A stretch of DNA of 35,145 nucleotides. It comes from Bacilli bacterium (GTDB lineage Bacteria > Bacillota_I > Bacilli_A > RF39 > UBA660). Positions 15,470-24,900 of the stretch are shown in pieces. Position numbers and translations under genes: made by a program. Positions within the stretch are counted from its first letter, which is position 1, and every line of letters starts with the position of its first letter. The stretch covers positions 1 to 35,145 of the forward strand of contig JAFRIS010000022.1 of assembly GCA_017432665.1 (NCBI GenBank). The letters run 5' to 3'. The notes under the pieces were generated by a model. The model was given only the letters and a program-made list of their open reading frames with translations. It was not told the origin of the DNA and made no database searches.

Positions 15470-16723
15470 TTAGAACTTGTGGCCACCTCCACCACCGGAG
15501 AAGCCACCTCCGCCACCTCCGCCACCGCCGGAGAAGCCGCCACCTCCGCCACCAGAAAATCCACTTCCTCCTGATGATTCACTTCGTGGTGAATAAACTC
15601 TATGCTGCCCACTTATATTTGCAGCAAAATTTGCAATTGCGACACTTTTAATACTTTTAAGTTCTATTTCCTTCTTTGATGGTTTTTTAATCATCATGCT
15701 TATAGCAATATAAATAAAAGTAAATAAGAATCCTACTACTAAGGAAATAACAGCATTACTAGCATAACGCATAGGTTCAGCTATTTTATAACCTGATAAT
15801 AATGAGTTCATTTCATTAAAAGCTTCTTCTGCACAAGCATAATAATTTTCAGCACTTGCATATCTATAGACATTATCAGTAATAATTTGAGCTTTTCTTT
15901 TACTAATAATTTTATAGTTTTCTCCACCTGAACATATATATATTTCTCTATTATCCATATCTATTAAAAACATTGTTCCGCTACTATTACCAAAATTTTT
16001 ATAATAGTAACTATGGGCAAAACTATTAGTAGTTGTATCATTACTATTAATTGATTTGAATATTATATATCCAAATTCAGTTAATGGAGACATAACATCT
16101 TTTAATTTTTCTTCTTCTTCTGGAGCTAATAAATCAGCATCATCTTCCACAATTAATTTTTCAGTAGGAAGAGTTGGATTTTCACTTTTACTAGCTTCTT
16201 GACCATCATTTTTATAGTTCTCATAAGATCTATTCAATCTAATTAATGTCTCATTTACAGCTTGCAGATAACGACCTTCTTGTAATACTTTGACTTTATC
16301 ATTAATTATTTGTTGTCTATCTTCTTCAACAAGGAATAGATTGTTGCCAAAATTAACAATAGTCATATAGTTATGAAGGATAGGATTATCTCCAGAAGCA
16401 ACAGTTCCATTATAAACATTTATTACTACAATTAAGCCATTATTATTATCAAAAAGTTTAGTATATTCTTCAGTAGCAACTGTATTAATATTGCTACTAC
16501 CATTACTTTTAACAGTTTTAATAACTATATTCCCACTATCTAATAATGGACGAGCATTTTCACTAATTGTATTTAATTCTTCTCTATTAAACAGACTAGC
16601 TGTATCATCAATAACTAATTCATATTCATTATTAGCATGCTTTTCCCTAAGCATTTCTGCACTTATTGTAATTGGGAATAAGCTAACAATTAATAACATT
16701 AATAATATTATTTTCTTAGGCAC
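15470..16723 (-). CDS. Tandem TPM-domain membrane protein with a glycine-rich tail
   Basis: A 417-residue protein: signal peptide (1-23), two TPM-like (DUF477, PF04536) domains in tandem (about 35-165, VIDDTASLF; and about 190-310, IVEDDADLL), one membrane segment (322-344), and a tail (384-413) of Gly and Ser-Gly-Gly repeats ending HKF. Most TPM proteins have one such domain plus a Gly-rich tail (YgcG/DUF2207 type). The start is set at the GTG at 16723: GGAGGTGAT, fully complementary to the 16S 3' end, is placed correctly for it, while the ATG at 16729 lies inside that site. It overlaps the stop of the zinc-ribbon gene by 8 bases, so translation is coupled. Confidence 0.85.
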   Translation of the reverse strand: MPKKIILLMLLIVSLFPITISAEMLREKHANNEYELVIDDTASLFNREELNTISENARPLLDSGNIVIKTVKSNGSSNINTVATEEYTKLFDNNNGLIVVINVYNGTVASGDNPILHNYMTIVNFGNNLFLVEEDRQQIINDKVKVLQEGRYLQAVNETLIRLNRSYENYKNDGQEASKSENPTLPTEKLIVEDDADLLAPEEEEKLKDVMSPLTEFGYIIFKSINSNDTTTNSFAHSYYYKNFGNSSGTMFLIDMDNREIYICSGGENYKIISKRKAQIITDNVYRYASAENYYACAEEAFNEMNSLLSGYKIAEPMRYASNAVISLVVGFLFTFIYIAISMMIKKPSKKEIELKSIKSVAIANFAANISGQHRVYSPRSESSGGSGFSGGGGGGFSGGGGGGGGGFSGGGGGHKF

Positions 16724-18086
16724 TTTCATCACCTCCACGTTTTTCAAGCTGAGGTAATTTAGTTGAAACTAATTCATTGTGTTTTTTTATAATATTATAG
16801 AAATTCAATAGTACTAAACCTAATGAGCCAATAGCTGCGCCATAGAAGTATAAATCTTCAGCAGGATTTTTCGCTAATACAAGTACTGGAAGCAAAGCTG
16901 AGATAAAAGATATCAAAATACTTACTATTGAAGTAACATTTGCTTTTATCTTAGAATCTTTTTTTACTGATTGTAATCCTTCATCATCACTATGCGTCTC
17001 TCGATTGGATAAACTAATAGCTTGAATGAAATTAATTATTAATCCAATAATAGCAAATCCTATAGCTGCAGAACATACTTCTTGAGGATTTAATATTAAA
17101 CTACTATTTATTAATAAGAATATAATTGCAGATAGTATTAATGAACCAATAATATACTTAGGATATGATACCGGTAATTCTGTTACTAATTTACCAGTTT
17201 GACCATTTACTATTGCATAATTAATATTCTTTTGATTCTTGCTACGAATAGCCAAGAAGTATAGTGGAAACATTCCCGTTTTTTGTTCTATCTGATCAAA
17301 TTTAATAGCAGATGGCTTACTACAACCATATCTAGCCATCTCTTTAACACTTAATATTCTCTTTTTATAATCAGCTGCTGCATCATCCATTGCATTATCT
17401 AAATAAGTATTCCCTTCAACATCTTTTGCATCAGCATAAAATCCTAATATATAGTTAGGGTTAAATGGCAATTTCTTTGTTTCATCAAAAGGAATTGCCT
17501 GACTATATCTATCATAAAATTTAGATGATAAATCATAAGAAAAACCTTCGTATTTAGCGTCTACATCAAAGTTTATAGAATAATCATTATAATATTCATA
17601 GTCACCTGAACGATGAGAATATTTACTTCCTTTTTCTTTTTTAGGACCATTGTATCCTAATTTATAAACACCATATGGTATATATATACCTCTAAACTTA
17701 TCTACTACTAAGTCAGATTTCATATAATTTGGAACAAAGATAGATTTATTTATCTTCTTTTTAAATGTCTCAATACACTGTTCCTTGTTTATTTCGAAAG
17801 GTATTATGAAATCAGGATTATTTTGTGTAATCATTTTAGACTCAATCATAGCTTGAGAACCACAATAACTACAAAAAGTAATAGCTGTTTCATCAAACGT
17901 CATTAAATTGGCTCCACATTGTGAACAACTATATACTTTACCTTCTAAATTTGTTCCTTCGCTAGCTGCCTTAGTAGTAGCAATCTTCTCTTTAGGATTA
18001 AATTTAGTTCCACAATGTTCACATTTTACTACTTTTTCTTGAACATTGTATTTTAATTCTCCACCACAATTAGGACATTTAATCAT
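16716..18086 (-). CDS. Double zinc-ribbon membrane protein (TFIIB-type ribbons)
   Basis: A 456-residue protein, paralogue of the one at 115-1482. Two zinc ribbons come first: CPNC (4-7) with CEHC (22-25), then CSQC and CSYC (about 51-75). A soluble domain follows, with the shared IxPF motif and FRGIYIPYG (equivalent to IIGVYFPYM in the paralogue), then four hydrophobic segments (about 310-440). The start is the ATG at 18086, with AGGAGGG upstream; an in-frame GTG at 18104 falls inside htrA. It lies 10 bases after htrA and overlaps the TPM gene, with which TFIIB-ribbon proteins probably work at the membrane (inference). Confidence 0.85.
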   Translation of the reverse strand: MIKCPNCGGELKYNVQEKVVKCEHCGTKFNPKEKIATTKAASEGTNLEGKVYSCSQCGANLMTFDETAITFCSYCGSQAMIESKMITQNNPDFIIPFEINKEQCIETFKKKINKSIFVPNYMKSDLVVDKFRGIYIPYGVYKLGYNGPKKEKGSKYSHRSGDYEYYNDYSINFDVDAKYEGFSYDLSSKFYDRYSQAIPFDETKKLPFNPNYILGFYADAKDVEGNTYLDNAMDDAAADYKKRILSVKEMARYGCSKPSAIKFDQIEQKTGMFPLYFLAIRSKNQKNINYAIVNGQTGKLVTELPVSYPKYIIGSLILSAIIFLLINSSLILNPQEVCSAAIGFAIIGLIINFIQAISLSNRETHSDDEGLQSVKKDSKIKANVTSIVSILISFISALLPVLVLAKNPAEDLYFYGAAIGSLGLVLLNFYNIIKKHNELVSTKLPQLEKRGGDESA

Positions 18087-18096
18087 AGTTTCCCTC

Positions 18097-19191
18097 CTAT
18101 GCACTACCTAGTAATACTTTTGTTGTTTTTTCTTTTCCATTTCTAATAAACGTGATCTTAATAGTATCTCCTGCTTGATATTGATATAATTCATATCTCA
18201 AATAAGCAGAATTCTTTACATTTTTATTATTTACTTTAGTAATTACATCATTCTTTTGAAGTCCAGCTTTAGCTGCACCCGTGTCCTTTTTTACATTTAA
18301 AACAATAACTCCGTTATGAACATCTTTAGGTAGAGTAATATTATGAGCAGTAATATTATTAATACTAGCATCTTCCATTCCAATACCAAATACTGGCCAT
18401 TTTAATTTAGTACCTTGTTCAAGTAATTTAATATAGTTCATAGCATATTCAATAGGAATAGCAAATCCCATACCTTCTACACTATCATCAACTAGTTTTA
18501 AAGCACATATTCCAATAACTTCACCATTTATATTCAACAGAGGTCCTCCACTATTTCCGTGATTCAACGGAGCATCTGTTTGTAGTACTTTCATGACCCA
18601 GTCATAATTATTTTTGTTTGTTACAGAAGTAGCTACTAATCTATCTTTTCCAGATAAAATACCAGCAGATACACTACCACGATAATTGATTCCTAACGGA
18701 GACCCAATAGCAAATACTGTATCTCCTAAATTCATTTCATTACTACTTCCAATATTAGCTATTCTAGTAACATATTTTTTATCTATTCTTAAGACTGCTA
18801 AATCTAAATAAGCATCTTTTCCTAATACTTTAGCTGTAGTTTCTTCTTCATTAGAAAATATAACTCTAATATCATTAGTTTCTCCTAAAATATGCTCATT
18901 TGTAATAATATATCCATAATTAGAATCAGCTTTATAAATAAAACCAGTACCAGTATTAGAGACAATTCCACCTTCATATTCTTCAATAGCTACTACTGCA
19001 TCATAAACTTTTTCTACAGATCTAGCTAATGAATTCTTTTCATATACTTTTGTTTCATCTTTAATAATAGTATTACTATTTAAAGGCTTGATTTCTAGCA
19101 AAATAAGCATGAATAAACCACCTAATAAGAATGAAACCACTATTAAGCAGACTTGAATGATAGCTTTAATTTTAGTATTGCTCTTCTTCAT
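18097..19191 (-). CDS. htrA: HtrA/DegP-family membrane serine protease
   Basis: A 364-residue protease: one N-terminal membrane segment (about 8-32), a trypsin-like domain (60-260) and one PDZ domain (about 270-362). The catalytic triad is His100 (TNEHIL), Asp130 (AYLDLAV) and Ser214 (GNSGGPL). This is the layout of Bacilli HtrA/YyxA, which degrades misfolded proteins outside the membrane. Here it is coupled, not alone: it overlaps the preceding Abi gene by 20 bases, and its AAAGGAG lies inside that gene. The zinc-ribbon and TPM genes follow. Confidence 0.94.
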   Translation of the reverse strand: MKKSNTKIKAIIQVCLIVVSFLLGGLFMLILLEIKPLNSNTIIKDETKVYEKNSLARSVEKVYDAVVAIEEYEGGIVSNTGTGFIYKADSNYGYIITNEHILGETNDIRVIFSNEEETTAKVLGKDAYLDLAVLRIDKKYVTRIANIGSSNEMNLGDTVFAIGSPLGINYRGSVSAGILSGKDRLVATSVTNKNNYDWVMKVLQTDAPLNHGNSGGPLLNINGEVIGICALKLVDDSVEGMGFAIPIEYAMNYIKLLEQGTKLKWPVFGIGMEDASINNITAHNITLPKDVHNGVIVLNVKKDTGAAKAGLQKNDVITKVNNKNVKNSAYLRYELYQYQAGDTIKITFIRNGKEKTTKVLLGSA

Positions 19192-20137
19192 TTAAGTCTT
19201 GACTCCTTTCAATATCAGCTAGTTCTCTCCAATTAATTGGAAAACCCATTTTATCTAATACTTTATTTATTTTAATTGTATGAAGATTATAACTTAATGT
19301 TTCGATGACATGATCAAACTCAAGAGTCATATTCTTAAACTCCTCAGCATCTAATAATTGCTTTAGGATAATAATTAAAGCAAATAAATCATTTTTACCG
19401 CAAACATATTCATCATCTTCTTTTCTTATTTTTAACAATTGATGATAAACAGTATCTTCAATAGCTTTTTGTGTTTTGTTTTCATACAAAATATCTTCAT
19501 GAGCACATAAATTACGATAGTTAGCTAAGATTGGTAAATACACCATTAAAACATCAGAATCAACGCCATATATTTTAGCTATATCTTTTTGATCCTCTGG
19601 TTTTAAAATAGAATACATTTCACTAACTATTCCAAATGATAATACTTTTACTAAAATCCATAATGGAATATATCCATAATTAGTAACATAATGTTGAGTA
19701 GCTGAATGTTGAGAACCATTAACTCTAATTTGTCTTTTCATTTTTCTTAACAAATCACTTACTTGAGCCTGTTTTTCAGGATTTTTAGTAAAGTTTTTCT
19801 CTTTTAAATATTCTCTTTCTTTATAACCATATTTTCTAGATAATTGGTAAGAAATAATAGATTTTAAGTTGTTTTCTATTACTAATAGATATTTAAATAG
19901 AACATTACGAAAAGAACGATCAAACAAGAATAAGCTATACATTTCTTCAAAAGTAGTTCCTTCTATAAAAGTTCTATTCTCTTCTGACTTTAAGAAAAGA
20001 TGTCTATATCCATTTAAAAAGAAGTAATTCTCTCTTAACAAGACTTGTTTAGCATATCTTTCATCGTTTATGATCATACCTTTATGTTTAAAGATTTCGA
20101 CTTGTTCATCTAAGTTTTTAAAGTTCTTTTCTATCAT
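19172..20137 (-). CDS. Abi_2 (AbiD/AbiF-like) protein with HEPN motif
   Basis: A 321-residue Abi_2 family (PF07751) protein. The N-terminus has the family block LDEQVEIFKHKGMII..YF-x-NGYRHLF, then FDRSFRNVLFKYLLVIENNLKS. The C-terminal half carries YRNLCAHE, an R-x4-H HEPN motif (about Arg212/His217) typical of RNase toxins. Family members include phage abortive infection proteins. Here it is the first gene of a coupled operon with htrA, so a defence or stress role linked to the envelope is possible (inference). AGGTGAGACT lies before the ATG, and an extended -10 (TGGTATAAT) upstream. Confidence 0.88.
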   Translation of the reverse strand: MIEKNFKNLDEQVEIFKHKGMIINDERYAKQVLLRENYFFLNGYRHLFLKSEENRTFIEGTTFEEMYSLFLFDRSFRNVLFKYLLVIENNLKSIISYQLSRKYGYKEREYLKEKNFTKNPEKQAQVSDLLRKMKRQIRVNGSQHSATQHYVTNYGYIPLWILVKVLSFGIVSEMYSILKPEDQKDIAKIYGVDSDVLMVYLPILANYRNLCAHEDILYENKTQKAIEDTVYHQLLKIRKEDDEYVCGKNDLFALIIILKQLLDAEEFKNMTLEFDHVIETLSYNLHTIKINKVLDKMGFPINWRELADIERSQDLNEEEQY

Positions 20138-20198
20138 AGTCTCACCTATTATAAATTATACCATAATATTCACAATAAAAATATGATTTTTTTACTTA

Positions 20199-20226
20199 TT
20201 GTAATTCTTTTTTTCTGTGTTATAAT
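20199..20226 (+). promoter_or_regulatory. Promoter for the phospholipase C-like gene
   Basis: -35 TTGTAA (20199-20204), 16-base spacer and extended -10 TG-n-TATAAT (20221-20226). Confidence 0.65.
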
Positions 20227-20254
20227 AACACTAATTGTTAATTGGGGGGATTTT

Positions 20255-21223
20255 ATGCCAGCAACAATAACACATGCGTTTTTTGCTAAAGATGTATACG
20301 ACATATTACCAGAAGAAATAGTGCAAAAATTAGACATAGATAGATTAAGAATGTTTTCTCAAGGTGTAGATAGTTTAATGTTTTATAACTTATTCTCTAT
20401 CTTTCCTGGTAAGGAAATAAGAAGATTTCAAGGCTATTTTCATAATCATACTACTCAAGAATTCTTTGTTACGTTATTAAAATATATTAAAGATAATAAT
20501 ATTGATGATATTGATACCTATACTTTCTTAGTAGGATTTATTTGTCATTATGCCTTAGATTCTACTATTCATCCATATGTAGTTTATAAAACGGGTAGAT
20601 TTAATAAGAAAAATCCTAGTACTTATAAATACAATAATGTTCATGCTTTTATGGAAGCTTATATTGATAATGACATGGTTAGAAGAAGACTTAAACGTAA
20701 CCCTTATTCTTTTAATTTTACTAAATTTTGTTTTGATACTAAACCATTTTCTTCTAGTTTAGATAAGACTATTGATTATACTTTTTCTCATACTTTTAAT
20801 AGACAAGATATGAGTAAAATTTACTATAAATCTCTTAAACAAATGAAATGGTCTCTTAGAATATTTAGAAAAGATCGTTTTGGTGTTAAAAAGTTTATTT
20901 ATCAACTAGTAGATACTTTTACTCCTAGAAGGTGCTATCGTTTTGAAGCTATTAGTTATCATTATCCTTTAAAAGACTATCATAACTACTTGAATAATGA
21001 TCATACATTATGGAGAAATCCTTGTATTTATGACATGACAAGTACTGAATCATTTATTGATTTATATTTAAAAGCAATTCAATTTGCCAAAGAATTAACT
21101 TATAAATCATTTGATTATTTAAATAATGAAAATATCAATTTAAAAAAGGTATTTACTAATATTAGTTATGTAACTGGCTTAGATTGTGATTCCAATAAAC
21201 AAGCACAGTATTTTGAGTTTTAA
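20255..21223 (+). CDS. Zinc-dependent phospholipase C family protein
   Basis: A 322-residue protein of the zinc phospholipase C-like superfamily (PF00882). Signatures are ITHAFFAKDVYD near the N-terminus, SQGVDSLMFY, FHNHTTQEF, and CHYALDSTIHPY with the H-x3-D-x4-H zinc ligands. The start is set at the ATG at 20255, with GGGGGGA upstream; codons upstream of it run through the promoter and encode an unlikely hydrophobic leader. No signal peptide remains, so the enzyme may be cytoplasmic, and the substrate (phospholipid or other phosphodiester) is not known. It is convergent with the T7SS locus. Confidence 0.85.
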   Translation: MPATITHAFFAKDVYDILPEEIVQKLDIDRLRMFSQGVDSLMFYNLFSIFPGKEIRRFQGYFHNHTTQEFFVTLLKYIKDNNIDDIDTYTFLVGFICHYALDSTIHPYVVYKTGRFNKKNPSTYKYNNVHAFMEAYIDNDMVRRRLKRNPYSFNFTKFCFDTKPFSSSLDKTIDYTFSHTFNRQDMSKIYYKSLKQMKWSLRIFRKDRFGVKKFIYQLVDTFTPRRCYRFEAISYHYPLKDYHNYLNNDHTLWRNPCIYDMTSTESFIDLYLKAIQFAKELTYKSFDYLNNENINLKKVFTNISYVTGLDCDSNKQAQYFEF

Positions 21224-21249
21224 AAAAAGAACTTTCAGCTGAAAGTTCT
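21222..21249 (-). terminator. Terminator of the T7SS locus
   Basis: A perfect 22-base palindrome AGAACTTTCAG/CTGAAAGTTCT (21228-21249) followed on the minus strand by seven U. It covers the stop of the last T7SS ORF and also follows the convergent phospholipase-like gene. Confidence 0.88.
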
Positions 21250-21466
21250 ATTTTATTTGTTCTTTTAATCCTTTAAGTGCATCATCTGCATCTTTATTAA
21301 TTTCTATAGTATTTTCTAAGAATTTAGAATATCCTTCTACAGTAGCTATAAAATCAGCCAACTCATCAATTCCTTTAGTTTTAGCTATTTTATCAACTAT
21401 TTCTACTTGTTCCTTTAAACCTTTAGAGATTTCAGCAATTTCAGCATATGATAATTTATCAATCAT
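21248..21466 (-). CDS. Small helical protein of the T7SS locus (WXG100-like candidate)
   Basis: A 72-residue, fully helical, acidic protein with two predicted helices (about 8-34 and 42-71) and no signal peptide. It lacks a Trp-x-Gly turn, but its size, two-helix shape and place after yukD and another small ORF suit a WXG100 or LXG-partner (Lap-type) protein. The start ATG lies inside the TGA stop of the preceding gene (8-base overlap), so the two are translated together and may form a heterodimer (inference). Confidence 0.6.
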   Translation of the reverse strand: MIDKLSYAEIAEISKGLKEQVEIVDKIAKTKGIDELADFIATVEGYSKFLENTIEINKDADDALKGLKEQIK

Positions 21467-21671
21467 TTCCTAATACCCCCATCTCTCCAGATTCTTGTTG
21501 AGTGGTGCCGGTATTTTTTATTTGAGTGGCAATGTTAGAAACAAGTTGTTTATACTCTTCAATACTTTCAATATAATTATGATTATCTAAAGTTTTCCAG
21601 CCAGCCTTCATTTTAGCAAGATAATCAAATATTTTATTGATAGCAGTGACATATTGATTATATTCTGACAT
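21459..21671 (-). CDS. Small helical protein of the T7SS locus (WXG100-like candidate)
   Basis: A 70-residue protein: helix 1 (about 3-22), a turn with AGWKTLDN (Trp25), helix 2 (about 32-52), and a polar flexible tail (TGTTQQESGEMG). Trp in the turn between two helices recalls WXG100 proteins, although W-x-G is not exact and the length is short (WXG100 proteins are about 100). AGGAGGT precedes the ATG. It sits 9 bases after yukD, and the gene ends in TGA. Probable secreted partner or chaperone (inference). Confidence 0.65.
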   Translation of the reverse strand: MSEYNQYVTAINKIFDYLAKMKAGWKTLDNHNYIESIEEYKQLVSNIATQIKNTGTTQQESGEMGVLGND

Positions 21672-21680
21672 AACTACCTC

Positions 21681-21938
21681 CTATATTAAAATTATTCCTG
21701 AACCGTTTCTTAAATCTGTATCTCTAACAGTTTTATTAACATCATAAATTACTCCTGTTTTTTTACTATAGAGATTACTAATTTCTTTAGGAACATAAGC
21801 CCCATCTGTTAATTCTACTAAAGCTTCTTCAATAAGTCTTTTTATAGTACCGACTTTTTTATTAATAGGAATAAACAAATCATACTTAGCTTCTATTAAT
21901 GGAATTTCTAATTCAATTAATATCTTATTCTTATTCAT
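21681..21938 (-). CDS. esaB: YukD/EsaB ubiquitin-like T7SS component
   Basis: An 85-residue beta-grasp protein similar to YukD/EsaB, a cytoplasmic, ubiquitin-fold component needed for T7SS function. It has the strand-helix-strand order: ILIELEIP, DLFIPINKKVG, the long helix TIKRLIEEAL, LYSKKTGVIYD and a terminal GSGIILI. The ends match the family, including the N-x-T-V-x-D-T turn. It lies 10 bases after essC and before two small helical ORFs, with AGGAGGT before the ATG. Confidence 0.87.
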   Translation of the reverse strand: MNKNKILIELEIPLIEAKYDLFIPINKKVGTIKRLIEEALVELTDGAYVPKEISNLYSKKTGVIYDVNKTVRDTDLRNGSGIILI

Positions 21939-21948
21939 TGTCTACCTC

Positions 21949-24900
21949 CTATTCATCAGACATTAACTTAGTTAATGCAGCTTTACCTTTCTTAATTACA
22001 TAACCAAAGCCTGGTTCTACTTCTGCTCTTAAAACTCTAGCATTAGTAGTAACTTTAAGAGTAAATTGATTACTAATACCATTACCTAGCCAAATACCTT
22101 CAGCAAGGTCAGTGCTACCTTTATACCATGGTTCGAAATTAAGATTCTTAATTGTATCAATAACATCTACAACAATTAAACGGATATTACCATCAGCCTT
22201 AGCTGAAGTAATTAGATTAGTAAAGTCCATCTTCTCAGTCGGATCCATCTTACCTAATAAAGATCCCATACCTATAATCATTACAAATAGATTTTTCTCT
22301 TCGTTCTTTTCCTCATGGAATTTATTAAAGTAAGCGATTAATTCATCAATCTTATCATTACCATATTTTATTTTTTCACTACTAATATCGTTAAGAACAC
22401 TATTTGGATCTATTACTAAACATTCAGTATTATTAATAGTTAATATATTATTAATAAATCCTGTAAGGAACTGTGGTTCAGAAGTAATATCATCTCCTGT
22501 AATATTGTAGATATATTTATCTCTTAGATTAATAGCAGCTATTTCTAATGTTTCTTTCTCTACACCAGCAGGTACAGTATTGATAGATCCTAAATAATCT
22601 GAAACAAATTCCTGATTTACTACCTCAGGTAAAATAGGTATCTTAATTGCTTTATAATCACAAATTTCATTTAATTTATTACTAATTACTTTAATGTAAT
22701 CAGTCATCTTTTCTTCAGTGTAAGAATATGCTGTTTGGAATTCATAAATAGCATCTAAAGCAATAAGTCCACGACCAAATGATTTAGATGGTTCTTTCTT
22801 TCTTACACCAGGAAGTACTGATGAATAATCCATTGGATCGTTAAATTGTAAAACAACATTTTGCTTGAAGTTTTGTCTCAAACGATAACGAACTGTATTA
22901 GGACCATTAGTACTAAGAATAAAGACAACACCATATTTTAAACAGTCTCTAGTCATTTGACCTAAGATATCTTCATAATCAGCATAAGTTTCAATAAATG
23001 CTTCAACATTATTGATAACTACTACTATCATTGGTATTTGTTTACCACCATGGTGAATATAGAAGTCATATGAACCATTATAGTCTACAAATATTTTCTT
23101 TCTTTCTTCAATAGTAGCTGCTAAAAATTTAAATAAATTAGCAATTTTTTCTTCATCATTTGATAGCATTACTTCTCCTACATGAGGAGCTTCTTTAAAC
23201 ATTGTTAAAGTCTCTGCACCGAAATCCATAATATAAAAGTTAACTTCTTTAGTATCATGAGTAGAAATACTAGAGTAGATAATACTTGATAACATTAATT
23301 CTTTTCCACTACCAGCAGCACCAAAAACAATTGTGTTTCCATCGGCAGATAACGGTAATGTTAAGATATTCTGTCTTTGATTATCAGGGTCATCATATTC
23401 TCCAATAATTGGATTAATAATATTTCTAGTTGCCTTATAATTATATTTTTCTTTTAACCTATCAATATAGATAACATCAGGAATTCTATCTAACCATAGT
23501 TGGTCAATAGATACATTTTCATTTCTTGCTTGATCAACAATATATCTAATAATACTTGTTACTTCTTCACCTTGTGAAGGAGCAGCTATTTCATTATTCT
23601 TAGTATCTAAAGATTTTATTATTCCACCAACATTATCAACAATATTGATAGCTTGATCAACTTTTTTCTTTCTCTTTTCTGTTGGATAATATTGAGCACC
23701 TGCCCAAGCCGCTTGTCCCATAGCAAACAATTCATTATAACCAACTTGTAGATAGAATCTACCAGTAGTTTTTAATTCTGCGGCATCAGGACATTTAATC
23801 ATATCCATTGAGTCTGATTTATCTTGAACCCTTAAACAGATTCTAAACTTAGAGTTTGACCAAATTTGATCATTAACAACACCACTAGGCTTTTGAGTTG
23901 ATAGAATCAAGTGAACTCCAAGCGAACGTCCAATACGAGCAGTTGAGATTAGTTGATCCATAAATTCTGGTCTTTGATCCTTTAATTCCGCAAACTCATC
24001 AGAAATAATGAATAAATGTGAAATTGGCTTATCTACTAGACCTCTACGATATAGACTCTGATATTTATAAATATCAATAGTACTTTCATTTAGTTTATCA
24101 CGAGCTTCATTGAATAATCTTTGTCTCTTACGTAATTCTGATTGAATTGAAGCAAGTGATCTATTCATTTCAACAGTATCTAAGTTCGTAATAGTACCAG
24201 CTAAATGTGGTAGTTTAATTCCGGTTTCTTTATTTTCAAAAGCTCCTGTTAAACCTCCACCTTTGTAGTCAATAAGTACAAATGATACTTCATATGGATG
24301 ATAATTTAAAGCCATTGATAAAATATAAGTAATAATAAACTCTGATTTACCTGAACCAGTCATACCAGCAATTAAACCATGTGGCCCATGCGCTTTTTCA
24401 TGTAAATCTAATTTAAATAATTCACGAGATTTATCAACACCAACTGGTGCTTGTAATGACTTAGTAGGATCATTACTCTTCCATCTATTCAAGATATTTA
24501 ATTGGTCTATCATACCAACATTATACATTTCAAGGAATGAAATACTTTGTGGTAAAGTACGATTCTCTCTAGCAATATCTATTGGTATATTAGCAATAAT
24601 CTTACAGCATTCGTGCATATCTAGAGTTGGATCAAAATCAGCAACAAATTCTTTTTGTTTATTAGATACTAATTCGCTTTCAAATACCCCAGATTTTTTA
24701 TCACCAATACTAATGAAAGTCTTACATTCATTAGGTATATTTACTAATCTTGGACTAATTACAATCATACTGAAACCATAATTAACTTGCATTTCAGAAA
24801 CATCTTTTACTAGTTCTATATCTCTTACTAATTTATAATCATCAGTGATAATCATATAATATGGCTTATAGTGATGATAATCAACTTGGCTTAGTTCCAT

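Noticed and set aside
15427-15612. 61-residue minus ORF in the glycine-repeat region
   Set aside because: Another frame of the GC-rich repeat; its Val/Ala pattern is the shifted reading of Gly codons.
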